DNA of 64,000 nucleotides from JBLNBN01 sp050260015 (GCA_050260015.1 JBLNBN010000029.1:1-64000), one strand, 5' to 3'; counted from the first letter of the stretch, positions 27,515 to 37,708 are shown. The notes: generated from the letters alone by a model not told the origin. Numbers and translations are program-made.

Positions 27515-28027
27515 ATGATTAACGAAGCTCTGCAAAAAGCGATCAACCAACAAATCGTTAGAGAGTTTTACTCGGCGAATCTTTACCTCGCAATGTCCGC
27601 TCACTTCGAACGCGAAAGCTTGAAGGGCTTTGCTAATTGGATGCGAGTTCAGTACCAGGAAGAGAATTTCCACGCCCTCAAGTTTTTTGATTATTTACTC
27701 GATCGCGGCGGTTCGGCGGAGCTTGGCGCGATCTCCGCTCCTCCGCAAAAGTGGGACAGCCCGCTGCACGCCTTCGAGGATGCGCTTCACCACGAGCAAT
27801 TGGTAACAAACTGGATAAACGAGATCGCCGATCTCGCGCTACAGCATCGCGACCACGCCTTACTTAGTCTTTTAAATTGGTTCGTCGACGAGCAGGTGGA
27901 GGAGGAATCCACTGCAAACGAGATGGTGGACCGCCTGAAGCTAGTCGGGGACAACAAAGCGGCTCTCTTCATGATGGACAACGAAATGAAAGCGCGGGTT
28001 TATACCCCTCCCGCTGCCGCAAAATAA
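27515..28027 (+). CDS. ftnA: Non-haem ferritin
   Basis: A 170-residue ferritin of the bacterial FtnA type, which stores iron as a 24-mer. Ferroxidase-centre ligands are visible: Glu in 'REFYSANLYL', 'EEN.H' (Glu and His of the second helix), the later Glu in 'HHEQLV', and 'EQVEEE' in the fourth helix. There is no haem-ligand Met pattern. It is preceded by GGAAGAA. It sits near rubrerythrin and together they suggest iron and peroxide handling under low oxygen. It converges with the GNAT gene on a shared terminator. Confidence 0.92.
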   Translation: MINEALQKAINQQIVREFYSANLYLAMSAHFERESLKGFANWMRVQYQEENFHALKFFDYLLDRGGSAELGAISAPPQKWDSPLHAFEDALHHEQLVTNWINEIADLALQHRDHALLSLLNWFVDEQVEEESTANEMVDRLKLVGDNKAALFMMDNEMKARVYTPPAAAK

Positions 28028-28047
28028 AATCGATAAATTGGTAAAAG

Positions 28048-28080
28048 AAAAGGCGGCTTTTTATGGCCGCCTTTCTTTTT
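28048..28080. terminator. Bidirectional terminator between ferritin and GNAT genes
   Basis: GGCGGC (28052-28057) pairs with GCCGCC (28066-28071), flanked by A-rich and T-rich runs on either side. Confidence 0.8.
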
Positions 28081-28088
28081 AATTTAAA

Positions 28089-28586
28089 TTACTCTCTAAT
28101 TCGTTTGCCGTAGTAGAGATGCCCGCACTCCTCGCCGTCGAAGTCCGCTATGCGCGGCAGATGGCCCCACTTTTCAAAGCCCATTTTGATTAATATAGCG
28201 ACGCTTGCAGCGTTCTTGTCCAAAACGATCGCGAACAAAGTTTTTAGGCCTAATTCCATTGCGCGGCCAGTAGCGTATTCGATCAATGCGGTAGCGATCC
28301 CGCGCCTTCGGAAGTCCGAATGAACGTAATAGCTGATCTCGGCGGCGTACCGCAGGGCTTCCCGCCCGGGCCTGTAGGGGCTTAGGCTGACCCAGCCGGC
28401 GACCTTGCCTTCGATCTCGCATACGTAGACGGGGTACCTGTCGGGCGTATGCGCGGCAAGCCAGGCGCGCCTGCTATCGAGCGTTACGGGGTCCGTCTCG
28501 GCCGTTTCGAACTTTGCGAGCACCGCTTGATTATATATTTCGGCTATGGCTTGCAAATCCATTTCCGTGGCGTCTCGGAGCAACAT
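28089..28586 (-). CDS. GNAT-family N-acetyltransferase (phosphinothricin-acetyltransferase-like)
   Basis: A 165-residue acetyl-CoA-dependent N-acetyltransferase. The CoA-binding motif A is 'FRRRGIATALIEYATGRAME' ((R/Q)xxGxG/A). The start 'MLLRDATEMDLQAIAEIYNQ' and the later 'GFEKWGHLPRIADFDG' are typical of Pat/YncA-like enzymes that acetylate small amines, methionine sulfone or phosphinothricin. The true substrate is unknown. It lies 18 bases downstream of rubrerythrin on the same strand and is probably cotranscribed with it. Confidence 0.85.
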   Translation of the reverse strand: MLLRDATEMDLQAIAEIYNQAVLAKFETAETDPVTLDSRRAWLAAHTPDRYPVYVCEIEGKVAGWVSLSPYRPGREALRYAAEISYYVHSDFRRRGIATALIEYATGRAMELGLKTLFAIVLDKNAASVAILIKMGFEKWGHLPRIADFDGEECGHLYYGKRIRE

Positions 28587-28604
28587 AATGTTTGATTTTA
28601 AGAA

Positions 28605-29180
28605 TTAATAGTTAACAGCGTTAATTTCAAAATGCGCTTGCGGGTGCAGGCATGCCGGGCATACGTTGGGCGCGGTAGTCCCTTCGTGAAGGTAACCGCA
28701 CTTGCGGCATTTCCAAACGACCTTGCCTTCGCGTTTGAAGACTCGTCCTGCTTCGAGGTTCTCGTAGAGCTTGCGGAAGCGATCTTCATGAGCTTTTTCA
28801 ACCTTTGCCACGAGTTTGAAGGCGGTCGAGATTTCCTTGAAGCCCTCTTCCTCGGCTATGCGGGCGAACTCGACGTAAACGTCCGTCCATTCCTCGTTTT
28901 CGCCGTCCGCGGCGGCTTTTAAGTTTTCAAGAGTAGTTCCGACCTTGCCTGCGGGGTAAGCGGTCGTTATCTCGACCATGCCGCCCTCGAGGAAGCTGAA
29001 GAATCTCTTCGCATGAAGTCTTTCGTTGTCCGCGGTCTCTGTAAAAATCGCCGCAATTTGTTCCAAACCTTCCTTTTTAGCTGCGGAAGCGAAGAAGTCG
29101 TAACGCGTTCTCGCCTGGCTTTCGCCGGCGAAAGCTTTTAGTAAATTTTGTTCTGTACGTGTGCCTTTTAAGGAAGCCAT
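28605..29180 (-). CDS. rbr: Rubrerythrin
   Basis: A 191-residue classical rubrerythrin, a cytoplasmic peroxidase of anaerobes. The N-terminal ferritin-like domain carries the di-iron ligands in 'GESQARTRYDFFA' and 'ETADNERLHAKRFF', repeated later in 'EIAEEEGF' and 'KAHEDRF'. The C-terminal rubredoxin-like domain has 'CRKCGYLHEG' and 'CPACLHPQAHFE' for the FeS4 iron. It reduces hydrogen peroxide with electrons from rubredoxin. It starts at ATG 29180 after an AT-rich region of about 260 bases that must hold promoters for both this gene and the surface protein opposite. Confidence 0.95.
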   Translation of the reverse strand: MASLKGTRTEQNLLKAFAGESQARTRYDFFASAAKKEGLEQIAAIFTETADNERLHAKRFFSFLEGGMVEITTAYPAGKVGTTLENLKAAADGENEEWTDVYVEFARIAEEEGFKEISTAFKLVAKVEKAHEDRFRKLYENLEAGRVFKREGKVVWKCRKCGYLHEGTTAPNVCPACLHPQAHFEINAVNY

Positions 29181-29439
29181 AGTTATTGACCTAGTTTAAA
29201 TGAATTATACAATGCGCGATAGGGCTACGCGCAATATTAAAAAAATAAATTAAAGATTTTATTAATAGAAAGCAAGAGTATTCGAAATAATTTTGTAAAT
29301 TTATATAATAGCATATTTATTTTAAAGAGTTATACGGCCGCTGAATTGCGACAGATTGTAAATTTATGCGTAATTGGTAACATAAAGAACTCTCGTTCGT
29401 TAATTAACGAAGAACAAGGTATATTAAGTTGGATATTTT

Positions 29440-32400
29440 ATGAAAAGGCTATTTACACTTTTAACGATTATATTATTAACTGCAATAAGCTCTTGGGCGC
29501 AGCTCCCGGTAGCATCGTATATGACTCCCGACGTCGGTTCGCCCGGTATGAATATATATATTGAGATCATCGCCCCGACCGACGCTAATGGAACGTTCGG
29601 AGCGGACGGAAGGCAGGCCGGAATTCGAGTGCGTCCGGCGACGCTTGCGGACACGGCAAAAATTGTGTTTTCGCAGCCGATAGTCAGCTGGAACGGGAGA
29701 TTGATATCCGTTCAGGCTTTTATTAATCCGGTCTTAACGCCCAACACCTGGGATTGGAACGCGTTGGATCCGAACTATATCGTGCCCATAGTAGTAGAAG
29801 TCGCAGGGCTGACTTCAGCGCCGTTGAATTTCTATATAGTTCAGCCGCAAACGCTTGGCGACGTATCCGGCAACGCGCAGAGAGTCCTGGGCGAGGGTTC
29901 GCTTGGGAGACGTTCTCCGCGGGGCGCTATGATAGTCGACAGCTTAATACTCGGCTCCTCGGCATATACGGTTAGCTATACCGACCGCGACATAAATACC
30001 CTCGGTAACCAGGCATTTCTGCCGTTTGTCCTATTATCAAAAGGTCCCATAGTCGCGGCCCCGGGCGCCACAAACGTAGCGATCAGAGTGGACGCTGGCG
30101 GCGGCGGAAAGGGCAATAACGGCGGCATTGGCGGCGGCGGCGGCGGCGGGGCGTTCCGCGACCGCGCTTCCGGAACTTCCCGAGGCAACGACGGCGGCGA
30201 CGGTTACGTCGGCGGCGGCGAGGGCGGCGTAAATAATATACTCTCCAGTTCCGGGTCGTGGGAAGCGCCGGGCGATGGCTCCGGCCCTAACGGCGCTAGC
30301 TTAAACGGCGTTCCGCCCTCTCAAAGAACTACGCGCTGGGAGGCCTCCGGCGGCGGAACTGGACATCCGTTTGGAACTTCCGGCATTTCCGTAACGGGCG
30401 GCAACGACGACGACCTGCCAGGCGGCTACGGAGGCGGCTCCGGCCACAGGCAGGACACCCGGGGCGGTTCCGGAGGTTACTTCTCCGCAGGCGCTAACTC
30501 CGGCTCGCAAAACGGCGGCAAGCCCCATGGAAACAAAATTATCGTTCCGCTCGCCGGCGGTTCCGGCGGCGCTTCGGGCAACCCGCAGTACTCGAGCCTG
30601 ATCGGCAGCGAAATATCCGGCAACGGCGGCGGCGGCGGCGGCGCGATGCGTATTGCAGCGCGTAGCCTTGAAAATATCGCCTTTACCGCGAACGGCGGCG
30701 ACGGCCAAAACGGCTACGGAAACGCCGAGGGCGGCTCAGGTTCCGGGGGCGCTATCTCTTTAAATGCAAAATTAGGCGTTCCCGCGCCCGTTACTTTTTC
30801 CGCCAAAGGCGGCCAAAACGGTACGTATAAAGGCGGCGCTGGCTACCTGCGCTGGGACTCGCCACTACCGAATAATATTGGATTCCCTACGGGCGGCGAA
30901 TCCGTTTACCGCGGTTTTACTACCGACACCTCCATGTGGGTCGGCCGCAGGCATAAAATAACTGGCAGCAACGCGCCCGATTCGACTCTTACGTTTTATC
31001 TCTACGCGCCCTCGACCGGCTGGCGGCAGGTGGGCGGAACGGAAACCCGCTCCGCTTGGGACTTAACGCTCGACCTTCCTAAACCTGACACTATATTTTA
31101 CTTCTACGCGATGCGCGCCGTAACGAACCCCGCTACGGCGAATCGCTCCGCCGAGCCGACGCATGCGCTCTCGCAGGCTGCGGCCAACGTATTCAGGATA
31201 ATTCGCGCGCCGATAATCGACGCGCCGGACTTCCTGTTGCGACACTTCTTCCTCTGCGAAGGTTCCTCGGCGAGCGACACTATAACTTTCTGGGTGAAAA
31301 ATTACGGAGAGATAGATCTCGTAGTAGACTTTGCCAACGCTTCCTGGGTTCCCGTAAGACCGGAATTTATGCTTGTTTCTCCGACGACGCTCGTAACTAT
31401 TAAAGAAAACGATTCCGTACTGGTTAAAATCGCCGTTTCAAACTTTACGCGCGCGAACATGAGCCCAAGCTCGACGCTTTACCTGACGCACAATGCGACC
31501 AACGAGCCCTCGCCCTACCCCGTGCAGATACAAATGCTACTGGCTACGGCGGACCTCGAAAGCTACGAAGGAACGCGTAATATCGGCTCGACGATTGCCG
31601 ACGGTCTCTACCTTGGCGAGATTTGCAGCGGTGAAAAAATTTCGAAGAATATTATCGTAAAATACGATTCGACCGGCCCGGGCAGGCATAACAAAATTAT
31701 AGCGCTGCCGCCGACGCAAGAAGCGGGCTCCGCTTTGAAAATTACTATGCCCCCGCCGGACGTTACTTTGGACATGAACGAATCGTTTACGATGAATATA
31801 GAATTGATTACGGATTCGATACCTAACGCCTATATGGGCCGATACTTTGAAAAGGTAATCCTTTATACGCGGGATTGTCCCGATCCCGTGGACACTATCT
31901 TAGTTTACGCGGACGTAATGGCGACCCAACTCGAGCTTCGAAGTTCCGGCCAATTCCCAGACACAAAATTGGGACAGAAGTCTAGCATCGGCGTTGCGCT
32001 GTATAATCACGGGAATCGTCCTGCTACGATAACGACGACCGGCCTGTCGGGGCTCGTCGCGCCGTTTAAAGTATTATCCGTTACGCCGCCCCTCCCGCAG
32101 GATATAGCGCCGGGCGGCAATATTGACATAGTTTTAGAATTCGAACCGACGCAGCGCGGAGACTTTAAGGACACTCTCGTGGCGACTACGTTTTTCGTAT
32201 GCCCGTCCGAGACGCTTCTCGTACTCAGCGGGCGCGGCGTATCGCCCGGGCTTTATCTAAGCAAGTTCCGTTGGGATATAGATACCGTACAGCTCTGCGC
32301 GGTAAACGAGCTTGACTCCTTCTACCTTGGCAATTCGGTCGACGCTACGGCGCCGTTTAGGCTAAAGACTCCCGCTACTTTGCGCGGTCCCGGAGCGGCC

Positions 32401-34260
32401 GCATGGCAAATTATGGAAGAACCGCCTGCGGATAGGGATATGAATCCCGGCGACAGCGTTAAGTACAAAGTAAGATTTTTACCGCTGACCCAGGGGACGT
32501 TCGACGCGGAGATCGCAATAAACACGGAGAACGCCGGGCAGGACGAGATCGTCTACAAGCTGCATGGCGCCGCGGGTGACCATGAATTAGTCTTTACGCC
32601 GGATCCGCTGGACTTCTCCAACGTGGAGGCAGGATTCCCGTTTACGATGCAGATGACGATAACTAATATTGGCTGGAAGCCGGCCAATATAGCTTCCGTC
32701 ACTTCGGTGAATCCCGGCTGGACGATTAATCCTACATCGTTCATTATTCCTCCCTACGGCGGAAGCGTAGTCGTGGACGTTTCGACATTCCCGACGGAGA
32801 CCTCGAGCCGCAGCACGGTATTAGATATAGACGTGACCCCGGGAACCTCCTGCAATATCGAATATAAGCGCGGCGCCAGCTATACGGCGACATTAGCGGA
32901 AATCGACACCACCAAGAACGTTAACTTCGGCGCGCTTAGCCCGTGCGATTCCTCGGTCGCTACCGCGTTTATTGATAATATCGGGACAACGCGCATCGTC
33001 GTGCTGAGCCACGAGATACTTGGCGCGGACGCGGCGTACTTTATCGACGAGACGCCAGCGCAGAGCTACCCGGACACGCTTTCCAATAAGGAAAGAATTG
33101 ACTACCGTATAAAGTTCAAGCCCCGTAATTCGACGGACGGTCCGAAAGCCGCCATACTTCGAATTAAGGCTATGATCAACGGGATCGAGAAGACTATAGA
33201 CATCGAGCTCTCCGGCGTAATGCAGTCCGGCCTTGCGACGTTCCCGAATACGATCGAGTTCGGAACGGTGATAATCGGTTCGCAGAACGAGCAGACGCTC
33301 GTTATCAGCAACTCCGGGCCATGGGACATAGCCCTCGGGGCGATCGTGCCGCCTTCGCTCGCCGAGTTCGTCATTTACCCCGCCGACTTCGCGGGACGAG
33401 TTCTCCAGCCCGGCGACACCGCCATAGTGCGCATACGCTTCACTTCGCTCGAGGCTAAAGAATATACGGACACAATCAGGTTTAATCTCGATATAGGCGG
33501 ATGCCCGCAATTAATCTCGATAGGGCTACATGCTAATAATATACCGGGCAAGGAACTGGTGATTTGGGCGCCGCAACTCGTCGCCGATCCGCGCGACGAC
33601 CATTTTGAAATTCCTATATACGCAAAGTTCAAGAAGCCTGCGGATTCGCTTGCGAACTTTACTATCGACACGCTCGAGCTTACGTTCAACCGCTCGCTGT
33701 TCTACCCGCGCTCGGTCGATCCGCCAGCCCAGATTATTTCCAAGATCTGGGATAACTTTGGGAACTTATCGCTAAGCCTTTCGCTGCCTTCGCTCAATCT
33801 CAGCGCGACGGACAGCGTAGTTACGACGATCCGTGGGAACGCGATGCTGGGCGACGAGAAATCTACGCCGCTGACCATCAGCAAATTGCTCTGGAGCGAG
33901 CGGCTGCGCGTAACGGAAATCGATACGCTGGACGGCTCGATGACGATAGAAATATGCGAGAAGGGAGGCGACAGGTTGCTGGAGCGGGTCGGTTCGTTAA
34001 CGAGCATCACAGTTGCGCCAAACCCGAGCTCCGACGGCAGGATAACGATCGAGGTCGCCGCGACTGAACGCGGGGCTCACAAATTGGATATCCTTTCTGT
34101 GAACGGGGAAATAATGCCTTTAAGTTCTTTCATGACAAATAAGGCGGGCGAAACTGTTAAATTTGAAGAAAATATCGGAGGATTAGCTTCCGGAATTTAT
34201 GCTTTACGACTAACTACCCCAAGCGAAGTCAAGTATTTATCGATAATGATAGTCAAATAA
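29440..34260 (+). CDS. Giant surface protein: Gly-rich region, choice-of-anchor/Ig-like repeats, T9SS tail
   Basis: A 1606-residue exported protein. A signal peptide (ending 'AISSWAQ') is followed by a region of about 200 residues, then a strongly glycine-rich stretch (about residues 222-450) with many GGG clusters, like the Gly-rich loops of bacterial trypsin/lectin-like surface proteins. From residue 600 on there are at least six Ig-like 'choice-of-anchor D' (ASH/Hydin-like) repeats marked by phrases such as 'IDFG', 'ISNSGPWDIAL' and 'L.PGDTA.V.I.F'. A type A T9SS sorting domain closes it ('SITVAPNPSSDGRITIEVAA' to 'YLSIMIVK'). An OmpA-family gene follows after 11 bases, so the two likely act together at the surface. 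Confidence 0.82.
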   Translation: MKRLFTLLTIILLTAISSWAQLPVASYMTPDVGSPGMNIYIEIIAPTDANGTFGADGRQAGIRVRPATLADTAKIVFSQPIVSWNGRLISVQAFINPVLTPNTWDWNALDPNYIVPIVVEVAGLTSAPLNFYIVQPQTLGDVSGNAQRVLGEGSLGRRSPRGAMIVDSLILGSSAYTVSYTDRDINTLGNQAFLPFVLLSKGPIVAAPGATNVAIRVDAGGGGKGNNGGIGGGGGGGAFRDRASGTSRGNDGGDGYVGGGEGGVNNILSSSGSWEAPGDGSGPNGASLNGVPPSQRTTRWEASGGGTGHPFGTSGISVTGGNDDDLPGGYGGGSGHRQDTRGGSGGYFSAGANSGSQNGGKPHGNKIIVPLAGGSGGASGNPQYSSLIGSEISGNGGGGGGAMRIAARSLENIAFTANGGDGQNGYGNAEGGSGSGGAISLNAKLGVPAPVTFSAKGGQNGTYKGGAGYLRWDSPLPNNIGFPTGGESVYRGFTTDTSMWVGRRHKITGSNAPDSTLTFYLYAPSTGWRQVGGTETRSAWDLTLDLPKPDTIFYFYAMRAVTNPATANRSAEPTHALSQAAANVFRIIRAPIIDAPDFLLRHFFLCEGSSASDTITFWVKNYGEIDLVVDFANASWVPVRPEFMLVSPTTLVTIKENDSVLVKIAVSNFTRANMSPSSTLYLTHNATNEPSPYPVQIQMLLATADLESYEGTRNIGSTIADGLYLGEICSGEKISKNIIVKYDSTGPGRHNKIIALPPTQEAGSALKITMPPPDVTLDMNESFTMNIELITDSIPNAYMGRYFEKVILYTRDCPDPVDTILVYADVMATQLELRSSGQFPDTKLGQKSSIGVALYNHGNRPATITTTGLSGLVAPFKVLSVTPPLPQDIAPGGNIDIVLEFEPTQRGDFKDTLVATTFFVCPSETLLVLSGRGVSPGLYLSKFRWDIDTVQLCAVNELDSFYLGNSVDATAPFRLKTPATLRGPGAAAWQIMEEPPADRDMNPGDSVKYKVRFLPLTQGTFDAEIAINTENAGQDEIVYKLHGAAGDHELVFTPDPLDFSNVEAGFPFTMQMTITNIGWKPANIASVTSVNPGWTINPTSFIIPPYGGSVVVDVSTFPTETSSRSTVLDIDVTPGTSCNIEYKRGASYTATLAEIDTTKNVNFGALSPCDSSVATAFIDNIGTTRIVVLSHEILGADAAYFIDETPAQSYPDTLSNKERIDYRIKFKPRNSTDGPKAAILRIKAMINGIEKTIDIELSGVMQSGLATFPNTIEFGTVIIGSQNEQTLVISNSGPWDIALGAIVPPSLAEFVIYPADFAGRVLQPGDTAIVRIRFTSLEAKEYTDTIRFNLDIGGCPQLISIGLHANNIPGKELVIWAPQLVADPRDDHFEIPIYAKFKKPADSLANFTIDTLELTFNRSLFYPRSVDPPAQIISKIWDNFGNLSLSLSLPSLNLSATDSVVTTIRGNAMLGDEKSTPLTISKLLWSERLRVTEIDTLDGSMTIEICEKGGDRLLERVGSLTSITVAPNPSSDGRITIEVAATERGAHKLDILSVNGEIMPLSSFMTNKAGETVKFEENIGGLASGIYALRLTTPSEVKYLSIMIVK

Positions 34261-34271
34261 CGGACGATAGA

Positions 34272-36398
34272 ATGAGAAACATCGCAATACTTACAGCTTT
34301 AATTTTAATGGCTTGCGGCGCCGCCGCGGCCCAGGATCGCGAGACGATACTTAAAGTCGGCGCGTACGGAGCGTTTAACTTAAATAATCACAAGGCGGAC
34401 TTTTCGGAAGTGCCGGGATGCCCGAGCTGCTCGCCGGGATTCCGCGACGGCTCCGGCACGGGGCTTGCCGGGGGGATACTTGTCGAGCTGCCCCTGCCGC
34501 CCCAGTACGGTTTAGGGGTTAGGCTTGGAATTTCCCAACTGAACTCGCAACTGACCCGAATGGAGAACATCGGCAATACGGAGGAATTAGATCCGCCGGG
34601 CGTTACCGACGCTATGAGCGAGCACCTCATCGACGCTAAAATCTCTGTTTTAGCGATCGAGCCGTATTTTCGGTATAAATTCTTCAAGGGGCTTTGGGCG
34701 AGCGCCGGGGTAAATTTCGGCGTCGGGATGACGCACAAATTCGACCAGAAAGAGACCCTGAAAGAGCCTGACGGGGTTGTGTTCAAGGAAACGGACACGA
34801 AGACCCGCAACGAATTTCACAACCTGGATATCCCGGATTTTAATTCCATGCAGATGTTCGGCGCGGTTGGACTTGGCTACGAGCTTCCGCTCGGCTCGCG
34901 CGCAAGCCTTTCGCCCGAAGTAAAATACTTCCTGCCGTTCACGAAGGTTTCGAACCTGGAATGGAAGGCGAATACCCTGGCGCTCGGCGTATCCGTTACG
35001 TACGACATCTGGAAGCCGCTCGAAGTAAATTACCGCGAGGAAAGGCAGTACATCCGCGACACGACTACCGTGCAAATTGCCGGGCTGGAACGCGAAACTA
35101 TCGTCAAAATCGATTCCGTTACGCAAGTTTCCTCGAAAAAAATTGACGAAACGAACGTCGTAACTATATATGAGACCCGGGAGAGCTACGAGCGCCGGAT
35201 CCCAAGATTGATGGACCTGAAAGTCGACCTGTCGCTCTTTGGGATGGACAACCGCGGCGTGCGCACGACGGAAAATCCAAAAGTCGTAATAGAGGAAACG
35301 GAGGTGGAGGAACTCTTCCCGCTGCTGCCGTACGTATTCTTCGCCGAGGGAAGCTCCGATCTTGCTTCCGCCCCGGTAACGAGGCTTACGGGATCGGAAC
35401 GCGCCGCCTTTACGGATAAATCGCTGCCGTGGGAGACTCTGGGGATATATTCCAATATGCTGAATCTCGTCGGCTACCGCATGACTCAAAAACCTGCGGC
35501 GAAGCTAACAATTACGGGGACGAACAACAATTTAGGCGGCGAGGCCGGCAATACGGCCCTCTCCCGCGCCCGCGCGGAATCCGTGAAGTCTTACCTTACG
35601 GAAGTATGGGACATTGCGCCTTCGAGAATCGCGGTTAAGGCGCAGAACCTGCCCGACAAGCCTTCGAACAACGCGACTACGGACGGCCAGACGGAGAACC
35701 GCCGCGCAGAGCTCAGCTCGAACGACTTAGATATACTCCGCCCCGTCAGCCTTGCGGAAATAGAGCGCACGGCCACTCCCCCGGTCGTCGAGATCGTGCC
35801 GGACGTCAAAGCCGAGGCCGGCGTCGATAGCTGGGCGATCGACGTGTCGCAGGCGGAAACTAACCTGAGAAATTATACCGGCAAGGGCGCCCCGGAACCG
35901 ATCCGTTGGCGCATCGAGGAAAAGCCCTCGCCCCTGCTCGAGACGCCCGTTAAGTTCGAGCTTACCGCTACCGACGTCGCCGGGCAGACAAAGAGCGCCT
36001 CGAAGAGTATAACGATCGAGCAGATAACGATAAAGAAGAAGCGCGAGATAATCCGCAACGACTTCCGTATCGAGCGCTTCGCCCTCATTCTCTTCGACTT
36101 CGATAAAGCCGAGCTGAAGGAGGCGCATAAGCAGATAGTTTACGACATCAAGAAGCGCGTCCAACCGGATTCGCGGGTTACTATCTCCGGCTACGCCGAC
36201 AGGCAGGGAACCCCCGAATACAACCGCGAGCTGGCCCGCAAGCGCGCGCTGGAAGTGCAAAAAATACTCGGCGTCGCCGAGGACAAGCTGACGATAAACC
36301 CGGTCGGCAGCGACGAATTGCTCTACGACAACGACCTTCCGCAGGGCCGCAGCTACAGCCGCACCGTGCGAATCGAAATTGAAACTCCCGTTAAATAG
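34272..36398 (+). CDS. OmpA-family outer-membrane protein with two OmpA-like domains
   Basis: 708 residues. A signal peptide is followed by an outer-membrane beta-barrel-like N-half (about residues 20-255: alternating hydrophobic strands with 'YFRYKFFKGLWASAGVNFGV'). A linker comes next. The first OmpA-like domain (about 360-480) has 'TGTNNNLGGEAGNTALSRAR' and a degenerate 'TENRRAEL'. An Ig-like stretch comes before the second, well-conserved domain (600-708) with 'LFDFDKAEL', 'ISGYADRQGTPEYNRELARK' and the peptidoglycan-binding Asp/Arg positions. It anchors the outer membrane to the cell wall. It probably pairs with the giant protein encoded just upstream. Confidence 0.85.
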   Translation: MRNIAILTALILMACGAAAAQDRETILKVGAYGAFNLNNHKADFSEVPGCPSCSPGFRDGSGTGLAGGILVELPLPPQYGLGVRLGISQLNSQLTRMENIGNTEELDPPGVTDAMSEHLIDAKISVLAIEPYFRYKFFKGLWASAGVNFGVGMTHKFDQKETLKEPDGVVFKETDTKTRNEFHNLDIPDFNSMQMFGAVGLGYELPLGSRASLSPEVKYFLPFTKVSNLEWKANTLALGVSVTYDIWKPLEVNYREERQYIRDTTTVQIAGLERETIVKIDSVTQVSSKKIDETNVVTIYETRESYERRIPRLMDLKVDLSLFGMDNRGVRTTENPKVVIEETEVEELFPLLPYVFFAEGSSDLASAPVTRLTGSERAAFTDKSLPWETLGIYSNMLNLVGYRMTQKPAAKLTITGTNNNLGGEAGNTALSRARAESVKSYLTEVWDIAPSRIAVKAQNLPDKPSNNATTDGQTENRRAELSSNDLDILRPVSLAEIERTATPPVVEIVPDVKAEAGVDSWAIDVSQAETNLRNYTGKGAPEPIRWRIEEKPSPLLETPVKFELTATDVAGQTKSASKSITIEQITIKKKREIIRNDFRIERFALILFDFDKAELKEAHKQIVYDIKKRVQPDSRVTISGYADRQGTPEYNRELARKRALEVQKILGVAEDKLTINPVGSDELLYDNDLPQGRSYSRTVRIEIETPVK

Positions 36399-36420
36399 TA
36401 TTAGTAGAAGCGAACAATGA

Positions 36421-36454
36421 AATCCCTGCCCCATGAGGGGCGGGGATTTTTTTA
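36421..36454 (+). terminator. Terminator of the surface-protein operon
   Basis: ATCCCTGCCCC (36423-36433) pairs with GGGGCGGGGAT (36438-36448), followed by a T run to 36454; it lies 23 bases after the OmpA-family stop. Confidence 0.85.
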
Positions 36455-36472
36455 TAAGGGAGCCGGGTTGGT

Positions 36473-37561
36473 TTATTCGCTTTCCGCATTTTCGAGCAGG
36501 GTAAACGAATCGAAGAATTTGTCTATGGAGGCGTTGGGATAATTATTTATGCCGGTTGCGGTCATTAGGATGAAAAGTCGGGCATTAACCATGTAAAAAC
36601 GAATGTTAATAACCATGGTTCCTTTCCCGTCCTTTATCACTTCGCCCCTGCCGGGATAATCGTTGTAATTAATTTGTTCCTCTGAAATTATTCTTCCGTC
36701 GCATGTTTTTAGGAAACTCCTGTTAAAGCCGTCTACAAATTCGTTGAATTCCGTTAAACTGGGATCCGAATAATTATATGTAAACGGGCGGTCGTAATAG
36801 GTAGTCTGGTAAGCTATGTTCTCTTCGTTCTCGCTTTCCGGCTTGCAAGTGTAAGTATAGTACTCCAGCGGTATTCCCTTGACGCTGGTCTTATTGGCCG
36901 TTTTCTTGGGCGTGGCCGGCATTAGCGCCGAAAATCCGCCCTCTTTGCAGGTAAATCTTTTCCAACGTTGGTCGACGTAGTCCGCTTCGTTTTCGCTGGG
37001 CCGCTTATTTTCCAATATAGTAAATGAATTGAAGAACCTGGCCATGTTTTCGTTGTCGTCGTACTCGGGCGACGTATAGACCTGGGCTACCAGGAGCTTG
37101 TCGCCGACGAGGAAGTAGCGCGATTTTACGAGGACGGACCCTTTATCGAACACGCCCCCAATCTCGAAGCCTAAAAGGCCGTTATGATTGATGAAGCTCT
37201 CCGCCGAGACTTTCCCTTTAAATCGTTTTAAGAATTCCTCTCCCTTCGAGCGCAGGAAATTCCTGGAAGACTTCCCGGCTGCGAGCTTTTGGTCGTTGCG
37301 CGCGATTATCATGTACTGAGTGACGTATATTGCGTTGTAGTCCTCTCCTTGCGGCGATGAATAGGAGAACGAGCGATAGGAGCTCTTTATGCCTTTATAG
37401 TCGTCGGTTACGTCCTCGGCTGTCGGGGCGCCGGGGTACAGCGCCGAAAATCCGCCCTCTTCGCAAATAAAGACTTCCCAGTCTTCTGAAGCTGCTGAAT
37501 AATCTACCAATAAGGCTATCGGTATAATGCTAAAAAGGAACGCGCGTACAAAAGCCGTCAT
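36473..37561 (-). CDS. Secreted two-domain protein of the local 'EGGFS' paralog family
   Basis: A 362-residue protein: signal peptide (residues 1-24), then two copies of the same domain of about 160 residues. Copy one begins 'DWEVFICEEGGFSALYPGAP' and ends 'ARFFNSFTILEN'; copy two begins 'WKRFTCKEGGFSALMPATPK' and ends 'DKFFDSFTLLEN'. The same start and end appear in four other nearby genes. The fold is unknown to me; the layout (W..f...eggFs...P and a closing F(F/I).SF..L helix) resembles PsbP/DcrB-like small periplasmic domains, which is only a structural guess. It is probably periplasmic or surface-bound. Confidence 0.6.
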   Translation of the reverse strand: MTAFVRAFLFSIIPIALLVDYSAASEDWEVFICEEGGFSALYPGAPTAEDVTDDYKGIKSSYRSFSYSSPQGEDYNAIYVTQYMIIARNDQKLAAGKSSRNFLRSKGEEFLKRFKGKVSAESFINHNGLLGFEIGGVFDKGSVLVKSRYFLVGDKLLVAQVYTSPEYDDNENMARFFNSFTILENKRPSENEADYVDQRWKRFTCKEGGFSALMPATPKKTANKTSVKGIPLEYYTYTCKPESENEENIAYQTTYYDRPFTYNYSDPSLTEFNEFVDGFNRSFLKTCDGRIISEEQINYNDYPGRGEVIKDGKGTMVINIRFYMVNARLFILMTATGINNYPNASIDKFFDSFTLLENAESE

Positions 37562-37708
37562 ACGTCCTCCGCAAATATTAACGGCTCCCCTATATGCAAC
37601 GAATACGAAAACCGCTTCAGGTTTATTGTAGATAGGCTTGCGCTAGCGGTTTGGCTACGCCCGCCTTTGACCGGGGAACCCGGGCTCGACGATAGCGGAT
37701 TGTTTTAT

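Noticed and set aside
29976..30708. Minus-strand ORFs opposite the Gly-rich region
   Set aside because: They are Pro/Ala-rich mirror frames of GGC repeats in the surface-protein gene.
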